Below, in pieces: positions 15,528 through 22,364 of a stretch of 32,741 nt of DNA. Under the pieces are notes generated by a model that saw only the letters and a list, made by a program, of their open reading frames with translations, was not told the origin of the DNA and ran no database searches. This stretch comes from Candidatus Omnitrophota bacterium. Lineage in GTDB: Bacteria; Omnitrophota; Gorgyraeia; Tantalellales; Tantalellaceae. The stretch is taken from NCBI GenBank assembly GCA_016783605.1, contig JADHWG010000014.1:1-32741 (forward strand). The letters run 5' to 3'. Position numbers and translations under genes: made by a program. The number at the start of each line of letters is the position of its first letter. Position 1 is the first letter of the stretch.

Positions 15528-17999
15528 TTATTCCACTATCAAAGACCCGCCTTTACCGGGGTCAAATCCTTCGCCGCCTTTAACGCATATCGTTCCTTTT
15601 ATTCCTCCACTCGCGGCTTTGAGATGAATTCTTCCGCCGCCTCCGCCACCTCCCGTTAGGCCGCCGTAACCGCCTTCGGCGGTTATCACGGCTTTATCGC
15701 TAAAAAACTCGTCAGCCGTTAAGTATACGCTTCCGCCCGCGCCGCCCGCGGATTCATATTCGGTTTCATTACCGAACATTTTTCTGTCTTCTCCGTTGGC
15801 GGTAAGGTATCCGTTAATTTCAAAATCGCCGCGCGCTTTAAGTGTGATGCTTCCGCCGCCGGCTCCGCCCGCGGCATACCATCCGCCACTTCCGCCGGAA
15901 CCCAGATCGCTCGGCGCTCTTTTCGCGCCGTATCTTTCCATGTCTATGTCCGCGTCTTCTTTTTGCGTCTTGGCACGGCCGCCTTTACCTCCGTAAGACC
16001 CGCCTAAAGCGCCCATATCGAGATATTTTCCGGCGCCTCGGCCTTTCGCGTCTGCACGGATGTTTCCGCCGGCGTATCCTTTTTCATCAGCCGTTATTAC
16101 GCCTTCCGGTTTTATCGTAATGTTCTCGGCGGAGAAATTTAGTACGTATGCCTTGACGTCTTCGTTTTCTCTGTGCGTCAATATGCCGCCTCTTTCCACC
16201 ATAAGATCTCCCACGATCGACTGCGGGTTATTGTTTGCCTGGATAAGTTCCCCGCCTTTACGAACGACTATGTCTCCTGAAGCGGGGTTTATGTTGTGAA
16301 TAAGAATGAGTTTGGACGTATGCTCGCCCGTGCCGTCACCGATTATGAGTTTTTTGAAACTGATGCCGCCGGAAGTTTTAATTGTTTCGTTGCCGGCGAT
16401 GGTTACAACCGCGGAAAGATCTTGATACGCTCTTTCTTCGGCGATAATTTCTTCCGCCGTCGCGGGAGCCTCTTCGCCTTCCGAGAGAGAGACCAGCCCT
16501 TCATACGGTTCAACCGTGAACGCGCCGTCCGACAAATCATATATTTTGCTTTCGTTCGCGTCGGAAATCTTGATCACGAGATCGTCCGCCTCTAAATCGC
16601 TTGGTATCGTCCACGCGTAAATTCCGCTGTTTTCTGTTTTTGTAATTTTTGTGAATGTTTTTAGACTGGATTTTTTTGCGTATTCAAGGGTTACCGGATA
16701 GAAAAAATCGTATTCCAGCGCGGACCACATAATGTCTTTCCTGGTTCCCGCCTGCCAAGTTTCGCCGCCATTGGGCACTATCATGGTGATAATCCCGGGG
16801 GCGTAATCCAGTTCCAAAAGTTCCAGTTCTGATTCCTGTATTCCGCGTTCAAATCTTACTTTCGCTTTAGGCTGTTTCCCCGTCTTGAAATCTTCGAGTG
16901 AAACGTAGTAATATGTGTCCGCGTCGCAGTCTTTTTTATACGTTAGTCCGTTATCCGCCGAAACGTCCACGGAAATTTCATCGCCTTCCCATGCCACGAC
17001 GAGTATACGTATATCAAACGCCTCCAATAGAGGCGAGGTTACGTATTGCCCGTTATCGTATCCGTCCAAAAGTACGACGTTTCCAAGCGCATTCAAACCT
17101 ACCTTCTCAAAAGACGGCGTTATCGCCTCTTCCTGTTTGGGCTCATCGCTTGTGTCGGGTTCGGGCACAACTTCTACAAATTCCTTAAGCCATCCGCCGT
17201 TTTCATCCTGTTCACTAAAAACATCTTCAACGCGCGAGGCGTCTTTCGCGTCCACATTTCCGTAATACATATAGATGCTGACCCCGGCGGCGGGTATCTC
17301 GGGCACTTTTACCCAGATCTTCGCGGTACGCGCCGGGCTCACGCCCGTCATCGTCTCACGATAATAGGCGAGTATCGTTTCCCCGTCCGCCGCGGTAAAC
17401 CGGATATCTTCCAGACCTTTCAGCGTATTGCCCAGACAATTGACGTCGTAGTCTTCCGCTTCGAGCGTCTCTCCGACCGCGATATCGACTTGATAGTTAT
17501 ACAGCGTCCGTGAGGAGCCGGTAATGTGAATTTTTTTTCTGTATTTGAGTCCCGAAAGCTGAGGTTCTCCGAATGTAGCGACAATACCGCTTGTATCCGC
17601 ATAGGAAATCTTAACCTCGCTCAAGGTGCTTCCCGTGCCAAGCTGTGCGCGCCACTTCAGGCGGTCGCCTTTCGTGAATCCTGCCTTGAGCGGCACACCG
17701 TTAATCACTTTGTAATAGTGACTTCCCCCGTCAACGCTTACTTCAAGCGTAACCTCGCCGGTAAACACCCAGTTGGCGGTTATCTCTTCTACGAGCCCGT
17801 CCGTTGGCACACTCTTATAAACGACATAGGTGGACCCTGAAATCGCGGGCAAAGAAAAGTCCCCGTTTCCGTCAGCTCGCCAAAAAATAGACGATGTATA
17901 CGTTTTTATCTCCGCCTCCGCCGAAATCGGCCACGCCTGAACAAAAGCGAAAACCAAGATTATCAGTCCCATTTTTATTTTTCCTCTGAGCGTCTTCAT
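15528..17999 (-). CDS. Secreted DUF2341 / Gly-rich surface protein, 823 aa
   Basis: Signal peptide (IKMGLIILVFAFVQAWPISAEA), then beta-sandwich modules. A DUF2341-type domain (about 150-255) has LKYRKKIHITG, DIRFTAADGETILAYYRE and VSIYMYYGN. An acidic Pro/Glu linker follows, then an Ig-like domain with IVPNGGETWQAGTRKDIMWS. The C-terminal Gly-rich region (about 640-823; SYGGKGGRA, GGAGGGSI, GGGGGGGRIHL) resembles the Gly-rich part of the giant protein at 1-3223. The start is the ATG at 17999 with AGAGGTGA upstream; the track used a GTG three codons earlier. It lies 31 nt after the RAYT-like gene, so it is probably co-transcribed under riboswitch copy 2. Likely surface attachment; ligand unknown. 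Confidence 0.88.
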   Translation of the reverse strand: MKTLRGKIKMGLIILVFAFVQAWPISAEAEIKTYTSSIFWRADGNGDFSLPAISGSTYVVYKSVPTDGLVEEITANWVFTGEVTLEVSVDGGSHYYKVINGVPLKAGFTKGDRLKWRAQLGTGSTLSEVKISYADTSGIVATFGEPQLSGLKYRKKIHITGSSRTLYNYQVDIAVGETLEAEDYDVNCLGNTLKGLEDIRFTAADGETILAYYRETMTGVSPARTAKIWVKVPEIPAAGVSIYMYYGNVDAKDASRVEDVFSEQDENGGWLKEFVEVVPEPDTSDEPKQEEAITPSFEKVGLNALGNVVLLDGYDNGQYVTSPLLEAFDIRILVVAWEGDEISVDVSADNGLTYKKDCDADTYYYVSLEDFKTGKQPKAKVRFERGIQESELELLELDYAPGIITMIVPNGGETWQAGTRKDIMWSALEYDFFYPVTLEYAKKSSLKTFTKITKTENSGIYAWTIPSDLEADDLVIKISDANESKIYDLSDGAFTVEPYEGLVSLSEGEEAPATAEEIIAEERAYQDLSAVVTIAGNETIKTSGGISFKKLIIGDGTGEHTSKLILIHNINPASGDIVVRKGGELIQANNNPQSIVGDLMVERGGILTHRENEDVKAYVLNFSAENITIKPEGVITADEKGYAGGNIRADAKGRGAGKYLDMGALGGSYGGKGGRAKTQKEDADIDMERYGAKRAPSDLGSGGSGGWYAAGGAGGGSITLKARGDFEINGYLTANGEDRKMFGNETEYESAGGAGGSVYLTADEFFSDKAVITAEGGYGGLTGGGGGGGRIHLKAASGGIKGTICVKGGEGFDPGKGGSLIVE

Positions 18000-18030
18000 A
18001 ACTCTCACCTCTGTTTAGTTCGTCAATTCG

Positions 18031-18960
18031 TCAGTTTTCCGATTTTTCCACTTCACGTCTCTTTCTCTCTCGATCCAATCTTTTTGTCGTAGCGCGATAG
18101 TATGACACTAAATCCGCGCGATACTTCGCTTCCAGATCCTGTTTAAGCGCGTCTTCTCTCTCCTGAAACATATCTTCCACTTTCCCTTCCACTTTTTGAC
18201 TCGCTGCGAAATAGTAGTATGTGACCGCGCTTAAAGCGATGATCACTGCCGCGCCCGTCACAATAAAGACCTTCTGAAACCGGCTTCGCAGAATCATCCT
18301 TTTTCCCGTCAGGTTTTCCGCCTTATTCTCTTTTTCGAATTCATCTTTAATCCGCCGGACAAATTCCGCCGACCCGATAATCCCGCTTCTCTGCACTTTT
18401 TTATCCAACGCTTTTAGATCCGAAGGCTCGGCTTCATCTACGAATCTTTTGTACAACCTCACCTGTTCGCCGGGAATAACGGAAAACTTCTCCAACACTT
18501 CCTTCGCGTCCCCTTTCGCCTCCAAATAATGCGAATAACTCGACCACCGGTAGTCTTCGGCTTTGGAGCCGGCGTTTAATTTCTCGGGAACAAGATGAAT
18601 ATAGCGCGTCAATTCCGTCAAGTAGGTATCTTTTTCAACAACTGCCGCCTTAAACCGTCCTTTAAAAAGATGTCCGCTTCTTTCGTAGCGGCGGTTGTAA
18701 TATTTTGTGTATGTCGAATTCATCGCGTGCATAATTTCCGAAATCGTCGTTTCCGGCACAAGTTCGAGCAAAAGATGGATGAATTCCGGCATAAGCACGT
18801 ATGAAAAAAGTTTGAAGCCGTATTTTTCCTTGTATCTGGAGAGTAAGTCCACGTACGCGTCTTTATCCGCGTCGGCGCGAAAAAGCAAATTCACCTGACT
18901 ACCGTACGCGGTAACCAAGTACACCCCCTGCTCAATGTGTATTCTCGGAAGTCTTGCCAT
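18031..18960 (-). CDS. RAYT-like Y1-transposase-domain protein with membrane anchor, 309 aa (paralogue A)
   Basis: Residues about 1-130 match the Y1 (IS200/REP-associated tyrosine transposase) domain: FKLFSYVLMPEFIHLLLEL, RSGHLFKGRFKAAVVEKDTYL, LTRYIHL. The catalytic-type Tyr (Y120) is present, but the HUH pair is broken: F60-I-H62 where the family has H-x-H. A transmembrane helix follows (about 231-253, VFIVTGAAVIIALSAVTYYYF), then a highly charged, probably coiled-coil tail. This suggests a domesticated nucleic-acid-binding membrane protein rather than an active transposase. GGAG precedes the ATG by 8 nt. Upstream: promoter, c-di-GMP riboswitch and terminator. Downstream, 31 nt on: the DUF2341 surface protein. 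Confidence 0.9.
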   Translation of the reverse strand: MARLPRIHIEQGVYLVTAYGSQVNLLFRADADKDAYVDLLSRYKEKYGFKLFSYVLMPEFIHLLLELVPETTISEIMHAMNSTYTKYYNRRYERSGHLFKGRFKAAVVEKDTYLTELTRYIHLVPEKLNAGSKAEDYRWSSYSHYLEAKGDAKEVLEKFSVIPGEQVRLYKRFVDEAEPSDLKALDKKVQRSGIIGSAEFVRRIKDEFEKENKAENLTGKRMILRSRFQKVFIVTGAAVIIALSAVTYYYFAASQKVEGKVEDMFQEREDALKQDLEAKYRADLVSYYRATTKRLDRERKRREVEKSEN

Positions 18961-19024
18961 CTCTACATCTCCTTCTTATCAATCCCGCGGGACCACATCT
19001 CATGTGCCCAATCAAAAGTCACAC

Positions 19025-19058
19025 ACCAACCCGTAGGGGCACATTGCATGTGCCCCAC
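19025..19058. repeat. REP-like palindrome in the leader of RAYT paralogue A
   Basis: CCGTAGGGGCACATTGCATG followed by TGCCCC forms a near-perfect hairpin between the terminator and the start of the RAYT-like gene. The same palindrome is tandemly arrayed at 19570-19880. Confidence 0.85.
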
Positions 19059-19096
19059 AAAAAAAAACGCCCGGTAACTTACACGGGCGTTTTTAA
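19059..19096 (-). terminator. Intrinsic terminator of c-di-GMP riboswitch copy 2
   Basis: Minus strand: ACGCCCG...CGGGCGT stem followed by nine Ts, immediately after the aptamer. The loop contains UGUAAGUU, complementary to AACUUGCA of the aptamer P2 strand, and CGCCC is complementary to GGGCG of the aptamer; together these form a candidate antiterminator. Confidence 0.87.
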
Positions 19097-19098
19097 AT

Positions 19099-19178
19099 TC
19101 TCTCGGCAACCAGACAATCCCGAATTCCCCCGGGACTCACGGCTTTGCGCCCTTACATCACTGCAAGTTTGCCATTTT
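19099..19178 (-). ncRNA. Cyclic-di-GMP-I (GEMM-I) riboswitch, copy 2
   Basis: Minus strand: GGCAAAC, stem CUUGCA/UGUAAG with GUGA (GNRA) loop, GGGCGCAAAGCC, stem AGUCCCG/CGGGAUU, closing GGUUGCC. This is the best match of the three to the GEMM-I pattern. Compared with copy 1 (GUAA) and copy 3 (GCGA), the loop stays GNRA and the stem bases co-vary. It controls the RAYT-like/DUF2341 operon. Confidence 0.9.
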
Positions 19179-19219
19179 CTTTTTATACATGTCAAAGGTC
19201 TCTTTCCTGCCACTCCTAA

Positions 19220-19260
19220 AGTATACACCATATGGGGAAGCCTGGCAAGTGCCAGGCACT
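19220..19260 (-). promoter_or_regulatory. Promoter with AGTGCCTGGCACT palindrome, copy 2
   Basis: Minus strand TTGCCA (19243-19248), 17 nt, TATACT (19220-19225). The palindrome (19248-19260) abuts and overlaps the -35 box. It drives the riboswitch copy 2 transcript. Confidence 0.75.
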
Positions 19261-19261
19261 C

Positions 19262-19430
19262 GCCGTTTGAATCTTTCCGATTTTCAGCACCCTCATTAGT
19301 AAATACACCACCGTGGATTTTGCACTCCTTGTGCAACTCCCGTTCCCAAATTTCACCATGAACCAAATTGCTTCCTGCTACCTGTCGAATTTATGCAACT
19401 CCTTTAAATATAAAGAGTGCCAGTCATACC
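19262..19430 (-). repeat. Upstream part of the duplicated RAYT leader (copy A)
   Basis: Upstream of the promoter, the segment running from CTTTAAAGGAGTT and AAATTCGACAGGTAGCAG to the promoter is shared with 21530-21690. The shared leader unit is therefore close to 400 bp. ORFs 19079-19366(-) and 21360-21641(-) look like homologues only because of this duplication. Confidence 0.7.
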
Positions 19431-19569
19431 CCACAGCTAATTTTTCTCAATTTTTACAGTTCCCTTTACCCCTTTTCGCCCGACAATAACCTTCAACTTC
19501 TCTACATCTATTCCCCCAAAAACATCCCCACCGTGACACTCCACAACTTTATTTACCTTTTTTCTTTCT

Positions 19570-19880
19570 AATCCCCACGTCCCCTCTTACCCATACGGCC
19601 ACATTGCCCGCACCCCAATTCAATCTCCACATATCCAAAATCCTACGGCCACATCACATGCGCCCTCCCAATTCAATCCCCACGTACCCATTCACCCGTA
19701 CGACCACATTGCATGTGCCCGACTTCAATCCCCACGTACCCATTCACCCGTACGACCACATTGCATGTGCCCCCAATTCAATCTCCACGTATCCCCTTTA
19801 CCCGTAGGGGCACATTGCATGTGCCCAAATTCAATATCCACGTATCCCCTTACCCGTAGGGGCACATTGCATGTGCCCTA
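19570..19880 (+). repeat. Tandem array of about six 52-53 bp units carrying a REP-like palindrome
   Basis: Each unit reads AATTCAATCYCCACGTAYCC, then TTYACCCGTA and GGGGCACATTGCATGTGCCC. The leftmost units are degenerate (left arm GTACGACC or CTACGGCC) and the rightmost two are near-identical. No variable spacers occur, so it is not a CRISPR. The ORF 19604-19807(+) is an artefact of the array. Confidence 0.85.
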
Positions 19881-19944
19881 ATAACACCTATCGATATAAA
19901 ATTCAAAAAATTTTCCTCTGCCAACGTAATCGTAAGACATCAAG

Positions 19945-19985
19945 AGTATACACAACCATTCCACCCCTGACAAGTGCCAGGCACC
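19945..19985 (-). promoter_or_regulatory. Orphan promoter/palindrome copy 4
   Basis: Minus strand GGTGCCTGGCACTTGTCA then 17 nt and TATACT (19945-19950). It has the same architecture as the riboswitch promoters, but no GEMM aptamer and no ORF follow within 300 nt. Confidence 0.55.
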
Positions 19986-20049
19986 TTTTTCCATAACTCC
20001 TCTATTCCCCCCTTCACAACACACTACCACCATATACACCAACACACCA

Positions 20050-20130
20050 ACCCGTAGGGGCACATTGCATGTGCCCACGAGGTTACCCGCAACCTTGTAA
20101 TAACGGGCACATGCAATATGCCCCTACGAG
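20050..20130. repeat. Two REP-like palindromes in opposite orientation
   Basis: CCGTAGGGGCACATTGCATG at 20051 and its reverse (GGGCACATGCAATATGCCCC) at 20104 flank a short spacer. Nothing else is recognised in the surrounding gene-free stretch 19881-20220 apart from promoter copy 4. Confidence 0.8.
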
Positions 20131-20225
20131 ATAAAATTCAAGGTTGCCATTCCCAAATTTTCAAATATCAAACCCTTCTCTCCCACTTCCTTCGTCCTCA
20201 ATGAATAATATGCGCTCACATCTCT

Positions 20226-20318
20226 CGAAATCCCCCTAACCCCCTTTGCTAAAGGGGGAACTGAAACCCCTCCGCTCTTCCCCCCCTTAGAAAAAGGGGG
20301 CCGGGGGGATTTTAACCA
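20226..20318. repeat. CCCCCTTTGCTAAAGGGGG-type inverted repeat element
   Basis: AAATCCCCCTAACCCCCTTT at the left is mirrored by GGGGGCCGGGGGGATTT at the right, with a second hairpin inside. It ends at the stop codon of RAYT paralogue B and may also act as its terminator. Confidence 0.7.
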
Positions 20319-20319
20319 C

Positions 20320-21237
20320 CTATTCAACCTCCCGTCTCCTCCGTTCCCGATCCAGCCTCTTCGTCGTCGCGCGATAATACGACACCAGATCCGCCCGGTA
20401 TTTCGTTTCCAAATCTTGTTTAAGCGCCGCCTCTCTCTCCTGAAACATGTCTTCCACTTTGTCTTCCACTTTTCGGCTCGCCGTGTAGTAGTAATATGTA
20501 ACCGCGCTTAAAGCGACGATCACGGCTGTGCCGGTTATAATAAAGACCTTCTGGAACCGGCTTCTAAGAACCAACCTTTTCTTCGTCACCTTTTCCGTCC
20601 GGTTCTCTTTCTCAAATTCGCCCCTAATTTGCTCAATGAACTCCGCCGACCCGATGATCCCGCTTTTCTGCACCATTTTGTCCAGCGCTTTCAGATCCGA
20701 ATCTTTGGCTTCTTCAACAAACCTTTTGTACAACCTCACCTGTTCTTCAGGAATAACGGAAAACTTCTCCAACACTTCTTTCGCGTTCCCTTTCGCCTCC
20801 AGATAATGCGAATAACTCGACCACGCGTAATCTTCGGCTTTGAATCCCGGATTTCCGATACCGGGAGCAAGATGAATGTAACGCGTCAAATCCGCCAAAT
20901 ATGTGTCTTTCTCAACAACCGCCGCCTTGAACCTCCCCTTGAAAAGATGACCGCTTCTCTTGTAGCGGCCGTTGTAATATTTCGTATAAGTCGAATTGAC
21001 AGCGTGCATAACTTCCGAGATCGTAGTTTCAGCCATAAGTTCGAGCAGAAGATGTATGAGAGACGGCATAAGCACGTATGAAAAAAGCTTAAACCCGTAT
21101 CGCTCTTTGTATTTGGTCAACAGATCCACATAAGCATCCCGGTCAGGATCGCCGCGAAAAAGCACATCCTCCTGCCCGCCGCGCGTGGTGACCATATACA
21201 ACCCCTGCTCAACATGTATTCTCGGAAGTCTCGGCAT
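20320..21237 (-). CDS. RAYT-like Y1-transposase-domain protein with membrane anchor, 305 aa (paralogue B)
   Basis: Close paralogue of 18031-18960 along its full length. Y1 domain: FKLFSYVLMPSLIHLLLEL, RSGHLFKGRFKAAVVEKDTYL, LTRYIHL. The first His of HUH is replaced by Leu (L-I-H) while the Tyr is kept. A hydrophobic helix (VFIITGTAVIVALSAVTYYYY) and a charged tail follow. I start at the ATG at 21237 (GGAG upstream); the track used a TTG two codons earlier. It has its own promoter, c-di-GMP riboswitch and strong terminator. Unlike paralogue A, no surface-protein gene follows; REP-like palindromes lie downstream instead. Confidence 0.88.
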   Translation of the reverse strand: MPRLPRIHVEQGLYMVTTRGGQEDVLFRGDPDRDAYVDLLTKYKERYGFKLFSYVLMPSLIHLLLELMAETTISEVMHAVNSTYTKYYNGRYKRSGHLFKGRFKAAVVEKDTYLADLTRYIHLAPGIGNPGFKAEDYAWSSYSHYLEAKGNAKEVLEKFSVIPEEQVRLYKRFVEEAKDSDLKALDKMVQKSGIIGSAEFIEQIRGEFEKENRTEKVTKKRLVLRSRFQKVFIITGTAVIVALSAVTYYYYTASRKVEDKVEDMFQEREAALKQDLETKYRADLVSYYRATTKRLDRERRRREVE

Positions 21238-21324
21238 CTCCAACTCTCCTTTTTTTCAAAATTCTAACCAAAATTCCACCTCGTAGATGGAATCCCTAAA
21301 TCCCTCTACCAACCCCCAATAACC

Positions 21325-21362
21325 AAAAAAAAACGCCCATGCAAGTTGCACGAGCGTTCTTA
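21325..21362 (-). terminator. Intrinsic terminator of c-di-GMP riboswitch copy 3
   Basis: Minus strand AACGCTCGTGCAA/TTGCATGGGCGTT, a 13-bp stem with two G-U pairs, followed by nine Ts. It sits between the aptamer and paralogue B. Confidence 0.9.
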
Positions 21363-21366
21363 TATT

Positions 21367-21444
21367 CTCTCGGCAACCAGACAATCCCGATTTTCCCGGG
21401 ACTCACGGCTTTGCGCCCTTACATCGCTGTAAGTTTGCCATTTT
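21367..21444 (-). ncRNA. Cyclic-di-GMP-I (GEMM-I) riboswitch, copy 3
   Basis: Minus strand: GGCAAAC, perfect stem CUUACA/UGUAAG with GCGA (GNRA) loop, GGGCGCAAAGCC, stem AGUCCCG/CGGGAUU and closing GGUUGCC. It precedes a terminator and RAYT paralogue B. Confidence 0.9.
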
Positions 21445-21485
21445 CGTTTTGTGTATGTCAAAGTACGTTTTTCTACTACCCCTAA

Positions 21486-21527
21486 AGTATACATCATATA
21501 GGGAAGCATGGCAAGTGCCTGGCACCT
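21486..21527 (-). promoter_or_regulatory. Promoter with GTGCCAGGCAC palindrome, copy 3
   Basis: Minus strand TTGCCA (21509-21514), 17 nt, TATACT (21486-21491), with the palindrome just upstream. It drives riboswitch copy 3. Confidence 0.75.
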
Positions 21528-21639
21528 GCCGTCCGTTTTTCCCGGTTTTTCAAGCATTGAACCAACAATAGCATCACCGGGAATTTCACACCGAAAATGT
21601 AATTCCCGTTCCAACGATTTCCCATGAACCAAATTACCC

Positions 21640-22090
21640 ACTGCTACCTGTCGAATTTATGTAACTCCTTTAAGCATAAAGAGTGCCAGGCACGTCCCAG
21701 AGCTGATCCCAACCAATTTCCCCTGTTTTCTCTGCCCATTTTTGCCTGACAATTACATACAATTCCCACCCATTCATCCATCAAAGAACCGCCAAAAAAG
21801 TCACTTCACAACTTTATCTACCTTTTTTATCTTTAATGTCCGTAGTGCCACAATCCGGACAACAAATTCGGCGTTAATTTGAAATACGTAGGGGCACGGC
21901 ATGCCGTGCCCTTTCTGTCACACAAATCACCGACTCCATGAGGGCACGGCGTGCCGTGCCCCTACGAGATTAAACTGACCAAAAATCTGTAACGCATAAC
22001 TTGCTAAGCAAAACGCCACACAATACCTATCACTAAGAGTATACCCAACCACATCAAGCCTGGCAAGTGCCAGGCACTTTTTTATTTTTC
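21640..22090. repeat. Gene-free stretch with palindromes and an orphan promoter copy
   Basis: Holds the upstream shared leader segment (about 21650-21690), two GTAGGGGCACGGCATGCCGTG-type palindromes in opposite orientation (about 21889-21912 and 21941-21966), and an orphan promoter copy. No gene is seen. Confidence 0.7.
22038..22078 (-). promoter_or_regulatory. Orphan promoter/palindrome copy 5
   Basis: Minus strand AAGTGCCTGGCACTTGCCA, 17 nt, TATACT (22038-22043). No aptamer or gene follows within 300 nt; the palindromes at 21.9 kb come first. Confidence 0.6.
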
Positions 22091-22148
22091 GTGCTCAAAC
22101 TTCGCCTAAAACCAAAAATCTCAATTTCACCTCCCCTCCCACCCAAAC

Positions 22149-22232
22149 AACCTCGTAGGTTGTTTTCATTGCATTGTTATCCGCGACAAACACAACAACC
22201 TCGTAGGGGCACGGCATGCCGTGCCCTTTATC
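22149..22232. repeat. ACAACCTCGTAGGTTGT hairpin and GCACGGCATGCCGTGC palindrome
   Basis: Two short palindromes just beyond the 3' end of the ATPase gene. The second, with its flanks (CGACAAACACAACAACCTCG, ATCACACGAAACACC), recurs with few changes at 23860-23935 on the other side of that gene. Confidence 0.75.
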
Positions 22233-22311
22233 ACACGAAACACCGATTCCATAGCGAAGCAATTTGATCAAGATTTGTATGTTTTGAATTTTACGGGTAA
22301 AATAGGGACAT

Positions 22312-22364
22312 TTTTTGCAAGGACTTTTTGTATAAATTTTACACTTTTTGGCACGACTTTTATG
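22312..22364. repeat. 53-bp direct repeat, left copy (DR1)
   Basis: Differs from 23736-23788 by one base. It overlaps the last codon and stop of the ATPase gene. Confidence 0.9.

Noticed and set aside
19234-19262. Sigma-54 promoter (TGGCAC-N5-AGGC, GG-N10-GC spacing) in the palindrome
   Set aside because: The match follows partly from the palindrome and fails in copy 4 (19.97 kb), whereas TTG(C/T)CA-N17-TATACT holds in all five. It remains an alternative.
19079-19366. Minus ORFs 19079-19366 and 21360-21641 that resemble each other
   Set aside because: The similarity is due to the duplicated promoter-riboswitch leader, not to a conserved protein.
19570-19880. CRISPR array
   Set aside because: Units are near-identical over their full 52-53 bp without unique spacers, and no cas gene is present.
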